Assembly (NCBI GenBank): GCA_019843655.1
Contig: JACDQD010000005.1
Location: forward strand, 26,856,954 to 26,920,953
Length of the DNA stretch: 64,000 nucleotides
Reading direction: 5' to 3'
Origin: Lethocerus indicus
Lineage: Eukaryota > Arthropoda > Insecta > Hemiptera > Belostomatidae
Part shown: positions 51,053-62,758 of the stretch, piece by piece
Numbering within the stretch: the stretch's first letter is position 1
Layout of the letters: every line of letters begins with the position of its first letter
Notes under the pieces: generated by a model
Told to the model about the DNA's origin: nothing
Databases searched by the model: none
Seen by the model: only the letters and a program-made list of their open reading frames with translations
Translations under genes and position numbers: made by a program

Positions 51053-53250
51053 ATGTTATCTGAATGTTATATTTAGAGGATAATTGACAATGGTCTATAA
51101 TTTGAAAACGGGGATCCCAGAGAGTATGGAATACCTGGGATAAGTTGGACATATATAAGCGAGCGAGAGGAGCGAACATGTAAGCAACATAATTCTAAGT
51201 TCGCAGGTTGACTGTTACAAACGATCCGCCGTATGAACTGGAAACTAATTTCGTATTTCCTCCACGGGCGATGAATCCTCGTTTACATGTTCGCCTTATT
51301 TATGACCGGATGATATTAATCGCATTGTTATAGGGCGGGTTCAATCTTCGGGGAATGAAATTCTGAAGGGTCGGCCTAATGAAAGGTAACTGAAATGTTA
51401 TATCATCATTCAGAAGAGGCGGCCTCATCGGCCGGCGGAGGTTTTTTCATTAAACTTTGATTATGATCTCGGGGAAAAAGAACATTCGGGCTAATCTCAG
51501 GTATTTTTCCTTCATCATACGCTTCCCAAAACAATGAGAAAATAGACTTTGAGTCGGATTCTTGTGAACTTATCAAACCTATAAAAAAAGAAATTAATAC
51601 TTAGGTTATTAAAGTATATAATAATATTAACATCGAATTTATAAATTAATTGAATGTTTATTTAATATATTGGAATAATTAATAGTAGAATAATTGTTGA
51701 CAATCTGTACGAGAGGATGTGTAACTGAAGGGGTATCGCTTCAATGTAACATTCACTTGCTGCACCCGTACATTACATGAGGAGCCGTGACGGAATAAAA
51801 TTCTTTAAAATTTAAATCTGGCCGCGAATATTTTTTTTCCGCTTATTCGGGCCGACAGAAGACCATTTAAAGGAAATATATGTGCGCGTTTATCTTAGTA
51901 ATTCTCTTAGTAAGGGGGGGGGGATCTGAACTGCACCCAGCGCGAGTTCTTAAAATACAGTTCTGATGCAAATTGGCGTTTTATTCTTCGCGGATCTCAA
52001 TTGTCTCCACAAGAACAATAACTCAGACCGGGTTAGGATGATTCATTTCTGTATCACCCATAATATTCCGTGTTTTTAACATTATGGTATCCAAAAAACA
52101 GAGCAATGCATTTATTTTCTTACGTATATTATAGTTTACAGTGAGAGTATAGGGGAGGAAATTTAATTATTATATAGATTGAAGATATTCGATGCACGAA
52201 CAAGCACCAAGACCTCAATTCGTAACACGGAAATAAAATAAAAATAATAGTTTGAAACCGGTCTAGCAAGAGACCAGGAGGATACACACGATTGGGGGAA
52301 AAGCTATGGTATAAAAATTACAACTCGAGAAGTGTGGAAAATTGAACATTCTAAGGTTTACCGTAATGGCCTTCGCCTACTGCTGCCGGGTCAAAAACTC
52401 GTCAAGACCGCGTTGGGCCGTAATTTAATGGGCAAGAGGAAACTACTGACGATAAACAATTTTTCTCCCAGGTTCTTCAAACTCGACCCGCACATAAAGG
52501 GAAGTGAATTAAGTCCTGAGATGCCGGGGGGGGGGGTGAAAGGGCGGTAGGGGGAGTGGCGCTAATCCGCCTACGGTTAGCCCCGACTCTAAGTTCTATC
52601 TTCTTGGAGATAATAAAGTTCATTAGAACAAACTTCAGACGCGGTACGGGAGCCGCGGGAGAATTACACGGCAGATTCGGCAGCGGGCGCCCGACTCAAA
52701 GCCGAATATACTGCAACGCAACACTCCGGGCAAATGCGGGCTGATTTATTCAAATCCCCCCCTACTGAGGGCCCGACTGGGTTCAGCTGTAATCGAACTT
52801 CGCACAGCGTTCGTGGCCCGACCAATAGAAAACCGATAACCAATTAACGAACAACATTGCGGTATGAGAGTCCACAACTAAATAAAATATTTCAATCGGA
52901 ATATAACTATCCGCCTCCAATTAACACAATTAAGTAGAAATGGCAAATCAATTGGCAAAATAAAAAATATAACTTTCATCATTATAACGATAGGAAGCAT
53001 AGGGGATGTCGAAAGATTATTATTAGTTTATTTTTCAAATGCCTAAATAAATAGAGTGAGACTGTGATTCATACATATCCATATACTTCGCACCACTTCC
53101 TTTTGAGTTTGCATCTTGTATATTTTCAGTAACTATTTCATTAGAAATTGGAATAATGTGTCAAATTACGAGCAGAGCAGGGAAATTGTTCCCTGGGCTT
53201 CAGATCACCCGGGTCCTGGATAGTAGTGGTCATGTCAGGGGGACTGCTTT
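51053..53250. other. Intergenic or intronic DNA around the PLE relics
   Basis: Apart from the truncated hammerhead at 52254, no gene or RNA is recognised. A G-run lies near 51916-51923 and another near 52527-52536. Confidence 0.5.
52254..52286 (+). ncRNA. 3' half of a hammerhead motif (PLE relic)
   Basis: GAAACCGGTCTAGCAAGAGACC differs by one base from the right-arm sequence after stem II. The CUGANGA half is missing and replaced by A/T-rich sequence. Probably a truncated PLE end. Confidence 0.5.
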
Positions 53251-53308
53251 TTGTAACCCTCAGCCCCCCCTTTGTAACCCTAGGCCTCTCCCGTTTGTAA
53301 CCCTCACA
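53251..53308. repeat. Short tandem repeat of TTGTAACCCT units
   Basis: TTGTAACCCT starts at 53251, 53272 and 53295, with C-rich spacers that differ. A small degenerate minisatellite of 21-23 bp period. Confidence 0.75.
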
Positions 53309-55124
53309 CGCACGTCACATCCTCTAGATATCTCCTTTAGTGCTTGTGCCATCCCCTTATCGTCAGGAGGTGGGCGCCTGGCACAGAAGGCTTCTTCCAA
53401 AGTGTTGCGCTCTTACTTAATGCCGGACCAGAAGACGAAAGGCACGGGGGCCCGTAGACGGGAAACTGAATAAGGGCTTGCGTCAAAGCTCATCGGCGTT
53501 ACGCAGTCCGAGTAAAATGTACAAAGGGAAATTCAACAGTCACGCGAAACAAAGGGGAATAATGAAATACACATTTTCTACACAGGTTTTTTCGTCCAAC
53601 ACGTTACGGATCACTTTGTACTGAAACTTCGATACATAAATTGTCCAGTTACATTATCATTACTCGTGCTAACATATTTATCTTAATCGAAGTACGTTAA
53701 GTTGGCCCTATAGAATACTATCGCAAGCACCTCACTACACCAACAAAGGAAATCTCTGTATTACTAAGGCAATGCTACTGACGATAACGGGTTGCCGGAT
53801 AAGATAAGAGTAGTAGTGAATGTAATCAATAGATTACTGAAGAAATTCCGGCTACTAATAATTCCTTTCAATTAAATTCGAGTGTTAAATCAATCAACGT
53901 AACGCTTTCCGTATTAGTTGAACATACTTTGTTAACCGCAGACTGGAATCGAAGACGTCCTCCCCCCGGCGTTAAGCCGGCGATTTTCTTTAATGAAGTA
54001 ACCTTTTATAAACTTTTATTTCCCCAAGCCCGTTTAAGGGAGAGCCGGCGAATTAAAGTAGTTAACTGAATAAACAGGGAGGCGTCAAACCAACAGCCCC
54101 TTGGGCACATCGGCCTTTGTGAAAATCATCCCCCCTGAATAATTTTCACTTCCTCTATAACAATGGACTTCATTTTTTTATCAAGTTTCTCTTTCTTTTT
54201 TCTTCTCGCGTTGTTTTACAACTATAAACAAAGAGACGAAAGTCGGTTCAAAAAATTCGAAACTTTCCTTTTTAAGAGTCCCCTTGTTAATAATAAAGAA
54301 AGGCGACCGGGCTAACATTTCATTAAAGTGTCTATTTTCAATTGGATAATGCCCCTTCAACATTTAGCACATTATTACGGCGTCATTTTACGATAAGGAG
54401 CCGGAACCGGTCTTGCGCGAGTCCTCAGACGCAAAAATGTCCTGCCTTTACAATTTCTTATTACAATTTTCTTTTTATTTCAGTTGCACTGTTCAAGCAC
54501 AGATTCATGCTCCTTTAACTTTTTATTTACACTTCGCTGTTATTTAGCAAATGGGATTATCCAAATATAATTGTCAAATTAGTATTTGACTGGGGGTTTT
54601 TGTTGTTTAAGTGTTTAGATTTAACTGCAGCATACAATAACATTTTTGGCGTCAATAATCTGCGGACAGCATTAAATTTATTTATTTATTGTCGAGCCGA
54701 AATCAGTCTGGCTTTGACTCTAATTAAATGATAAATATTTATTTTCAAGTAAGTAGCAAACACTATATTATTAATATTGCTGATTTCACTTTCCGACATT
54801 ACGTTTTATGAGGGATCTGACTGACTATTTGTCAAAAATACTGAGTGTACAATTTCCAATTTACGATATGGCTAATGAGTCCGGTTTATATACCTGCAAA
54901 TGGTCTCTGTTCGAGAACACCTATTTTCAAAACGGTTCCTGCAAGAGTTGGGAGAATGGCGTTCGAGGAAAATAAATTTCACCCGAAACAGTTTGAAAAC
55001 GAGCGTTTAATTCGGACAAAAATTGAGATTGGGATTGGTGTGTGGGGGGAGGGGGAGGCAGTTAATTGGGAAGTCAAGAGAATTAACTTTGGGAACGGGC
55101 GTGGAATAAGAAAGCGCGAAGTGG

Positions 55125-55155
55125 ATAGAGAGAGAGAGAGGAAGAGAGAGAGAGA
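55125..55155. repeat. (GA)n microsatellite
   Basis: A GA dinucleotide run with one GAAGAG interruption, continuing as purine-rich sequence to about 55180. Confidence 0.9.
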
Positions 55156-55551
55156 AAATGAGAGGAGGAGGAGGAGTCGACATACCACCACTGAAACAAC
55201 TTAAGTAATTGCCCCCTGAACACAACCCAACACAACCCCTGTAATAGAACCGGCCGAACGTCGGAGACAAGAATATTTAATATGGAAATAAGAATGTCGG
55301 CTAAATGTCCTACTTTCTTATTTAAGAACAGACTGGAAGAACTGAATTTGAACAAATTCTTGGTAATTGTTATGACAGACTACAATCTAGAATATAATGA
55401 TTAGTTGTAAACATTAGAGACTATCAACATAACAGTGTTGTTTAATTCATTCTTTATTATTAAACGTACTCATATTATAGCATGTACTATTGGGCAATAT
55501 CGAATGTAATAATTCAAGAGATTAACTGAATTACTCAACGTGTCTATGAGG

Positions 55552-55685
55552 ACGTTTTCAAACAGGTTAATGATTGTGACTGGATAATGAAGATTGCTAG
55601 AAATAGCGGTCTAGAATATAGACCGGTTTTTGTCAATCCAGAATTCTGATTTGGATCAACAGTTGCTTCTACTCCTGAAAACGTC
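55552..55685 (-). other. Possible degraded hammerhead-like hairpin
   Basis: A 10-bp inverted repeat, GACGTTTTCA (55552-55561) and TGAAAACGTC (55676-55685), encloses a minus-strand series CTGTTGA, ATCCA...TGGAT stem, then AAAACCGGTCTA and a GGTCTA...TAGACC hairpin. The order resembles a hammerhead (core, stem II, GAAAC, cleavage region) with mutated core residues. It is a weak match. Just downstream on the plus strand is an AATAAATAAATGAATAAAT tail typical of some retroelements. Confidence 0.3.
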
Positions 55686-56241
55686 TAGAGCAGCCAAATA
55701 TCTGAGGACTGACGTTATGAACTTGAGCATGTACCGAGGGATTCACATTCGTTATTACAAGGCGCTGAGGCAATAAATAAATGAATAAATAATGATAATT
55801 AACTGGCAAGAGAAGGAGACAAATCAAAATAGCCGCATTTTTACTTCGTGCGTATCAATTTACTCCCATATCCAAAGTTAATATGTTGAGAACGTGTAAC
55901 ACGAGTTACAGTGTCGGCTTATATCAGTTTAGCATGCTCAATAGAAGGCCGCTTCCTATCCCTTAAAGGGAAAGGAACACGAAGGGAAGGAAGGGCTGGA
56001 AATTGAATAGGGCGAGGTCGAGGCGTGACGCCCCTTCTTCTTATTCTTGCCCACCCACCCCACCCCACAGTTGCCAAAAATTACTACGTATCAACGATTT
56101 TCACCCCATCAAGAAAGAGGAACAACGTCCGCTTTTTGTGCAAAATTCTCCTTGTTTCTTAATTGGAGGAGCTCCATTACTTAAACAAATAATAAATCCA
56201 AATTATTATTATAAATTAGTCTAACAAATTAATTCTGTAAC

Positions 56242-56253
56242 GTAACTTCTTAT
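56242..56253. repeat. Target-site duplication, left copy (short PLE derivative)
   Basis: GTAACTTCTTAT, identical to 56609-56620. Confidence 0.85.
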
Positions 56254-56608
56254 CGTAGATTTCGTGTGTTTCTGTCTCCTCTCGCTGGCTTGGTCTTTTG
56301 CTAGACCGGTTTCGGATGCTCGCCATCTTCAGTAGCGGTGTTCATCACTTTTGGCACTTTGGATGTTTTTTGGGCATCCTCACTGCACTGTCACTGTCAC
56401 TATAAGGTGCTATATGTAAGGCGCTAATACTAAAATGTAAGTCAGACCTTAGTTAGGGGCTAGTATTAGGTGTGCCGTCCCATTGAAACTAGTAGCGCAT
56501 TAAACTGAATACACTACTACAATCACCACAGTACCAAACCAGCGAGAGAAGAACGAAACCTACAGTATTCCAACCCCTCGCAGACCACAAAAGAGATATT
56601 TTAAACTA
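56254..56608 (-). mobile_element. Short non-autonomous PLE derivative with 12-bp TSD
   Basis: A 355-bp element with the same two ends as the 14.35-kb composite. The left end has the minus-strand hammerhead region and the adjoining sequence (to about 56400). The right end has the plus-strand CCAGCGAGAG...CCTACAGTATTCC and CCTCGCAGACCACAAAA sequence. The middle is unrelated and includes a 9-bp inverted repeat (CTAATACTA 56424-56432, TAGTATTAG 56461-56469). It has no coding capacity. Perfect 12-bp TSDs show it inserted as one unit, evidently with enzymes supplied in trans. Confidence 0.83.
56300..56336 (-). ncRNA. Hammerhead ribozyme motif, short PLE derivative
   Basis: Minus-strand CUGAAGA core, GAAA, ACCGGU and GUC cleavage triplet as in the composite element. 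Stem I is GCUA/UAGC, four Watson-Crick pairs, where the composite has GCUG/UAGC with a G-U pair. The stem II side reads UCC instead of GCC, which weakens the inner pair. The predicted cut lies between 56304 and 56303. Confidence 0.78.
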
Positions 56609-56620
56609 GTAACTTCTTAT
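56609..56620. repeat. Target-site duplication, right copy (short PLE derivative)
   Basis: Second copy of GTAACTTCTTAT, matching 56242-56253. Confidence 0.85.
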
Positions 56621-59600
56621 ATTAGGAAATTCTATATTCAAATGGCTATTGACGATAGGGGAAAAAATTAAAATTATTTGGAATATTAGGTCAAAGGTGA
56701 ATTCAGAACAAGAATGGAAGAAAAAATTGATTATTTCTATTATCTCTGTTTAGTTTTAAATTTATCTACAAATTTTTGAGTATTTCTTTCGAATTATTTA
56801 ATTTCCAGTAGAAGAACATTTAGTAACAACTCTGAGAACCATCAAGCTAAATGAACGTTTTGGGAAAATTACCGCAAGTGCGGGCAGTCTTTATGGAGGG
56901 GAACAGACAAAAGACAGGCAGATTAAAACGACCGGATCATTCATACTGGTGCCAGTTTAATTAATACACTGAAGATTAAAAAAAGAAAAGAGAGAGAGAG
57001 GGAGAGTAGAGGCCCCGAATATTTATGGAGCCCCTGGAGGGTCCAGTTTTTGTCAAGAACCTTCGGTTAATCTCGTAATTTTGCTGGCCGAGATAAAAAA
57101 AGAAACTTCGGGCAAAGTGGAGTCTGCTCTGCTCCTATTCCACGAATATGGCTCCATCGTGAAAATTTACGATCAGGCCTTTCCTCCTTTCGCATCCTCG
57201 CTCTAAATATCGGTCGCCCGGTGACTTCTGTTACGCGCAGCAGTTATTGCTGAGATATAATTATTTTCTCATTTTTGCTGTATAAAATACTGAATAATGT
57301 ATAGGAAATGGTAACAGTACTGGCAAGTTGGTTCATCGGCCTACACATAAATTACCAATAGAATGTTATATTATGTTCTCATAAAAATTAACATCCATGT
57401 TAGTATTTGGTCCGAACCCTTATTTACTTACGAATATGTTTACATAATTTGCAGAAAAAATGGCGACACTTTACGGTCCTTCAATTTAAGAAAAATGTAT
57501 GATACCGAAATAAGAAAACTGACTCTTGTGCGGATGTTAGATTGGAACAAAACAAAAATGCTACATGATATTCCACACCACAGCTCATGGGTTAATATCA
57601 TCTCCTTTTAACTCATCATAGAGACATAATTATACGCATTATTTGCATTTCCTTATAGACGGACAGAAAGTATGGGATAAAAGAGGCCCGGCGAATCATC
57701 ATTAGCGCCCCATAAAGATATGGGGCAAAAATGGCGAAAACTTCTACCCTTTCGGTTCCTCGATATTTTTCCAGCCCCGGCCCCGGAGTTTTTCTCATCG
57801 GCCCCCTTCCCCGGCCCCAAGATATTACCCGACCGCCTCCATGCTTAACCGGTTATCCGCCCGGGGGAGGGACCCCGGACGGGGGAAAAATACACCCCCG
57901 GGACGTCATTAGGGATGAAATTGGGGGGAACCTGAAGTTGACGGGATTAACTGTTTAAGTCGCAAGATGTAATTACACGTCGTTCCCTTCTCCCTAAGGT
58001 CATTTTCATAATTCACCGCCGGACATATTGGATTATAATTGGGCGGCAAAATATAAAGGACAGGAGGTAAGAAAAAAAGAAGGCAAATATCGGTTAGCCC
58101 AAGCAAGCTATATCAATTTGACCCAAGGTTAAAAAATACCTTTATAATGTAATTTAAATTTAATAAATACAACGATATTAATTTTTCTGACGTTATAAAG
58201 CCAGGGAGCTAAACATCACGGAATATGAATTTTAATTATGCCAAGGATAGTATGGGAAATATTAAGGAATTATTTTCTTTTTATACTAGATAAATTGCTT
58301 TCTATATATATCACCAGTCAACCAATTGGATGGCAAAATGGATTATTTTACAATACAAGTTATACTATGATCGGTATACACTACGTACGATGTACTATGA
58401 TGTGAAAACATATTGTTTCGTAACTAACTTTCCATCAAAGGCTGAGATATTCTGATCTTCTAAACCTGAAAAATTGCATCAAGCCCCGAGTGAAAAAGTG
58501 AAAGCGCGTAAAATTAAAGTGCTTTGAAGTGCCCGGTATAATTAAGGTATGATATCCGATAGGTTCTCCGTGTAATTTGCAACGCTCCGGGAAAACTAAC
58601 CTGTACCGGCAGAGAACACAGTTTGCACGCCAAGTTGGGCTTAATTTAAATGAAAGCGTAATTATTCTCTTTGTAGCAATTTCAGACGTCGACATCGATT
58701 TACTCGAAACAGCTTTAATATTTCGAAGTAAGGGCGAACATTAGTAAGGTGAAAAGTGAAAAGTTTCACTCTTATTTTTTTTTCACTCACTCTTCCCGTA
58801 GAGAAAGGAATAACCCTATCCATTAACGTGGCCCGAACCCTCTCACTAACGGTTTTATCAACATTAGATATTTATAATGTTAGGAAAGTATATCACGATG
58901 ATAACTTCAGGTGTATACTACCTTATAATAAAATCTATATTGTTGTTCAAATATATATCAGTGGGATAACTGATGTCGAAGGAGTCGATATTGATAGATC
59001 CAATAGCTAATTAGATCTAGTGGCAATATCTAATGGCGAGAGTGGTAAATGTATATTTATCAATGTGTATTTTAAAATTAACGTACATGACCTAACAGCT
59101 TCCTTATAGCTAAGGATTAGGTCTAATAGCTTCCGTAGGGTCTCTTATTGCAACATTGCCACTATCGATTAAAAGGATTATTAAACTAGCCAAAATATCC
59201 ATTGTTTGAGGTCTAACAATCATTTCACTGTATTAAATACAATAGCATAATTTTAATAGGCTTAGAGAACTAAAATAAATGTTTTATTAATGTAGTTCAA
59301 ATAGACATACTACAGTTCTGAAACATGTGCTGCAATTGAATCGGAATTGGAAATTAAACTTCAATTTGAACCGGTGGCGACCGATTATTTCGCGCTTTAT
59401 ATTTCATTAAACTGGCGGCGAACAACCCCCCCTTTATCCTAAGAATTATTGGTTGGTGGTTGGGGGATCAAGGGGGTTTAACTTGGATGAGCTTTACCTG
59501 GGAGGGGATGGATGCTAAGGAGACCGGCACCGCGGGCAGGTCGTCTCCCACTAACCTATTCATTGCCCCACCCTACGTGTTACAACGTGATTTACGATAG

Positions 59601-60164
59601 TGTTCGGAGGAGTGTTCCGCCCCTAACACGGACTAAATATTTTTTATGGGCCCCCGGCTATAAAGTGAGCTGTTTTGTGTGGGCGGGATGTTGGTGGGAG
59701 GGGACGTATTGATCATGAGTAAAACTGAATAAAAAAAAAGCTGGAGCCATTTTCCATAATAACGAGCTATGTTTCCAAGTTTATGATGGATGAAAGATCA
59801 AATTTATTCTCTAGTGCATATTTACTCCACCAGGCTGCAGGGAAATTTTGTCCTCTTGAAATTTCTGTATTGCAAGTATAGATTATTCGATGTAAATAAT
59901 TTTTTCATGCAGAATTTTATGCGTTAGGAATTAATTAGGAGGAACAATTTAAGTCCGAATCGTTCAGTCGCATTTGCACTACCCGGGACTGCGTTACTAA
60001 TGTACCTGATACATATATGTAATTAACGACGGAATTCTACTGACGCTTGTCCAACGCCTTAACCAGTGTGCGGTGGGGATATTACAGAACTGTGGAAAGC
60101 ATAAAATGCTTGCCATAAATATACACGGCACCTTTTATTCCCCAGTAGCCCATGAAACTACATC

Positions 60165-60167
<3 letters not shown>

Positions 60168-60223
<56 letters not shown>
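60168..60223. repeat. (AT)n microsatellite 1
   Basis: Pure TA dinucleotide run. A second one starts about 180 bp downstream, and both produce false isoleucine/tyrosine-rich frames. Confidence 0.95.
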
Positions 60224-60225
<2 letters not shown>

Positions 60226-60399
60226 TGTATTCACCTTCAGGAGATATCAAGTTAGTCTCTATTGGGAAAAGCGATAAAAATGAAAGAACCCGCAGAGTAA
60301 AACGAGGATGAGGATATCCTCGGGGACAGGTATGAAGAATTGGAAATGGGTGAAGGTTTATTTTGTATTGGAAAGCATATATTTTGCCTACTGCAATAT

Positions 60400-60401
<2 letters not shown>

Positions 60402-60450
<49 letters not shown>
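60402..60450. repeat. (AT)n microsatellite 2
   Basis: Pure TA dinucleotide run, ending in TATTTATG. Confidence 0.95.
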
Positions 60451-60453
<3 letters not shown>

Positions 60454-62584
60454 GTATATGCATGGAACAATTCTAAAGATTCACATAAACTAACTTTATT
60501 TCCCTGTCGTTAGGTTGCCGGTTCTATTAACGGTAGCGCAAATAGAATAGAGGAATTACTCAACTGGCTATAGTGGAGCGGCGGGTCCCTCGGGTGCTTC
60601 CCGAACAGAATAAAACAGTTATGCACATATCGAATAATTGATATACTTTCAAGTTGGTGTTCGGACCGCTCGCTCTAATATTTACCGGACTTTCGGTTCG
60701 GAAAAAAAATATTGCCCGTTGAATAAGCATCGGATAGTAATGAAATTGAAGGCGGACACGGGTAGGGAACGAAAGCCGGATTGGATAATAATTAATGGCG
60801 TTACATCATTTATTCAACAATATTCCGATATTAGGAAACTCAGCTCGAGGATATTCGCGGGGATTTCGCGAATTTTCTTCCTTCCGCTCGATTTTCGTTA
60901 TCATCACTGGAAGTTATGAAGCCTATTTTCGATTTTACTCTTGCTTTGCATAAATAATTTCTATATCCTACCCCGTAAGTTTTTATATGTCCTAACATAA
61001 AACTGTCGAATATCATCAACAACAGGTTATCGATTTTTATTTTTTAATGTCATATCTAAGTCAGCTGCAGAGTCGTTTGTTACATTCTTTTTGATTACGG
61101 TTTCGATAATTGGGGAGAAATTAAAGGCTGAAAAGTTTTCTTCATATAAGGACAGTGACATATTTAGGGCGTTATAAAGCAGTAACGGGGCTCTGTACAT
61201 TCCTGTACAGTTTGGCGGTGGGGGAAGAGCCTAAACTGAGTGCGGCCTTTACGGCGACTGTAACTGTAACGCTTATAGTTAATTGCCGTTGGCCTTCTAT
61301 TTACGACTAGCTGTTAGACAAGTTGTTTGCCCTTTACGCCCCATAACCGCAGACTACACGGCCCTTTTCCTAAAGTGCCCGGCCGAATTGTTATTTACAT
61401 ATTTTTTATCCCCTTAACCACCTCGTGAAACAACAACTATAGGCCTGTAATGACGCGAGCGTCAAACTTTATAACCGGAATATTAATCTGATTCATTCGT
61501 ATTAGACTGAAGGGCCAATTGATGGTAATCTATTGCCCTTTAATTGCAAAGTCTTTTCCTTGCAGTCACTAAAACATAAATTCATCGACAGAATAAAATT
61601 AATTTTTAAAATTTTTTCATCAATCTCCCTTAATAAATGGCGCTGACGTTTCTCTAAACCGCCCTACCTCCTTCTTAAGGAGGCGATTAATAATTTAATC
61701 AAGGAATGAGAAATTTAAAGTACAGTAAGGCTTAAGGTAGAATCCGGATCCGAAGCGGGTTCAGACTGTGTTGGAACCTTTCCTAATAAGCCGCCTACGG
61801 GGGTAGTGGGCCCGGAGGGTTAATCAAACGGGGTCGGGTAGCGTCATCGGACAATTTGCCGGCCCCCTGGAGAAGGCCTAATAATATCGGGGGGGTTAAT
61901 GAGAGGAGCCCAGCCTAGTTAGCGGACAGCTCACGGTTTAAACCCAATTATCCGATTAACCGAAGCCCGGGTCCCCTGCCCTGCCCGGCACCGGGTCAAG
62001 GCTCCGCCTCAGATCCACTTAACACGGCCAGAACTTCAGGTCGGAACAGGTTCGACATGAGATAGATAGAGTTAACCCTCCCTACCGACTCAACATCCAA
62101 GGAAGCCTACACAAGCGTCCTCCAAACGTTACACACACTTATCGTAAGGAAATATTTACGAAATTCGTTTTAGTGGTTCAGGTGCCATTATATTTTAATA
62201 GTTTCTAACGATATCCTAATTGCTGGTGGGGCAGGAAGCCAAATACTGCGTAATAACTTGTTTTGACTCGTCCACTAGTGTGATTTTCCCACTCAATTTT
62301 CAAACTCAAGCTTATTACTGATAAAAAGGAACGATGATTTTTATTTTTATCGTCTATTCATAAAAATGTTGCCCGCGCTTTTCTCCTCATATTCTATTCC
62401 TTTTGAATATTGACGTCAATATTCGCATGACAAGAGTCATGTAATGACTTTACATGGTGCACACGCAGACTGATGATATAATGTCCATATAAAATCCCCC
62501 CTTCCCACCACCACAACAATAAGATGGAGGATGTTGGGGGATTGCGATGTAAAATAAATGACTCTCGCGATTGCCATTCCGACG

Positions 62585-62758
62585 TATATAAAAAGGCAGG
62601 CTGCCTGTTATTTCGTGTAATTCATCTCAGACGATCCGGAAGACATGATGAGCACATGTCAGAGTGCTCCACCCCAATTTGAGGTCTCGGTTCCATTTTC
62701 AAATGTAACTCCCGTCGTGGGTTTAGGTTCCGTTTCAGTTTTCTGTCTCCGAGTTTAA
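62585..62758 (+). promoter_or_regulatory. Weak TATA promoter candidate with short ORF
   Basis: TATATAAAAAG at 62585-62595 is followed about 35 bp later by TTCATCT and TCAGACG, which loosely resemble arthropod initiator elements. An ATG at 62645 opens a 37-codon frame beginning MMSTCQSAPPQFEVSV and ending at 62758. A GT at 62705 could be a splice donor. Individually these signals are common by chance in AT-rich DNA; only their spacing is suggestive. No homology recognised. Confidence 0.2.

Larger units (their letters stand above)
53309..56241. other. Intergenic or intronic DNA, no gene recognised
   Basis: AT-rich with GC-rich patches near 53960-54060. The 119-codon frame at 54845-55204 ends in a GA microsatellite and has no family motif. 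It holds the possible hairpin relic at 55552-55685. Confidence 0.5.
56621..62580. other. Intergenic or intronic DNA with microsatellites
   Basis: No gene recognised. CpG-rich patches lie at about 57770-57920 and 61780-62040. A short inverted repeat CTGTACA-TTCC-TGTACAG is at 61193-61210 and TCCTTA-TAGC-TAAGGA is near 59100-59115. The rest is AT-rich with short random frames. Confidence 0.5.

Noticed and set aside
54398..54425. GCCGGAACCGGTCTTGC resembling the hammerhead 3' part
   Set aside because: The GAAA core is broken and no CUGANGA or PLE tail is nearby.
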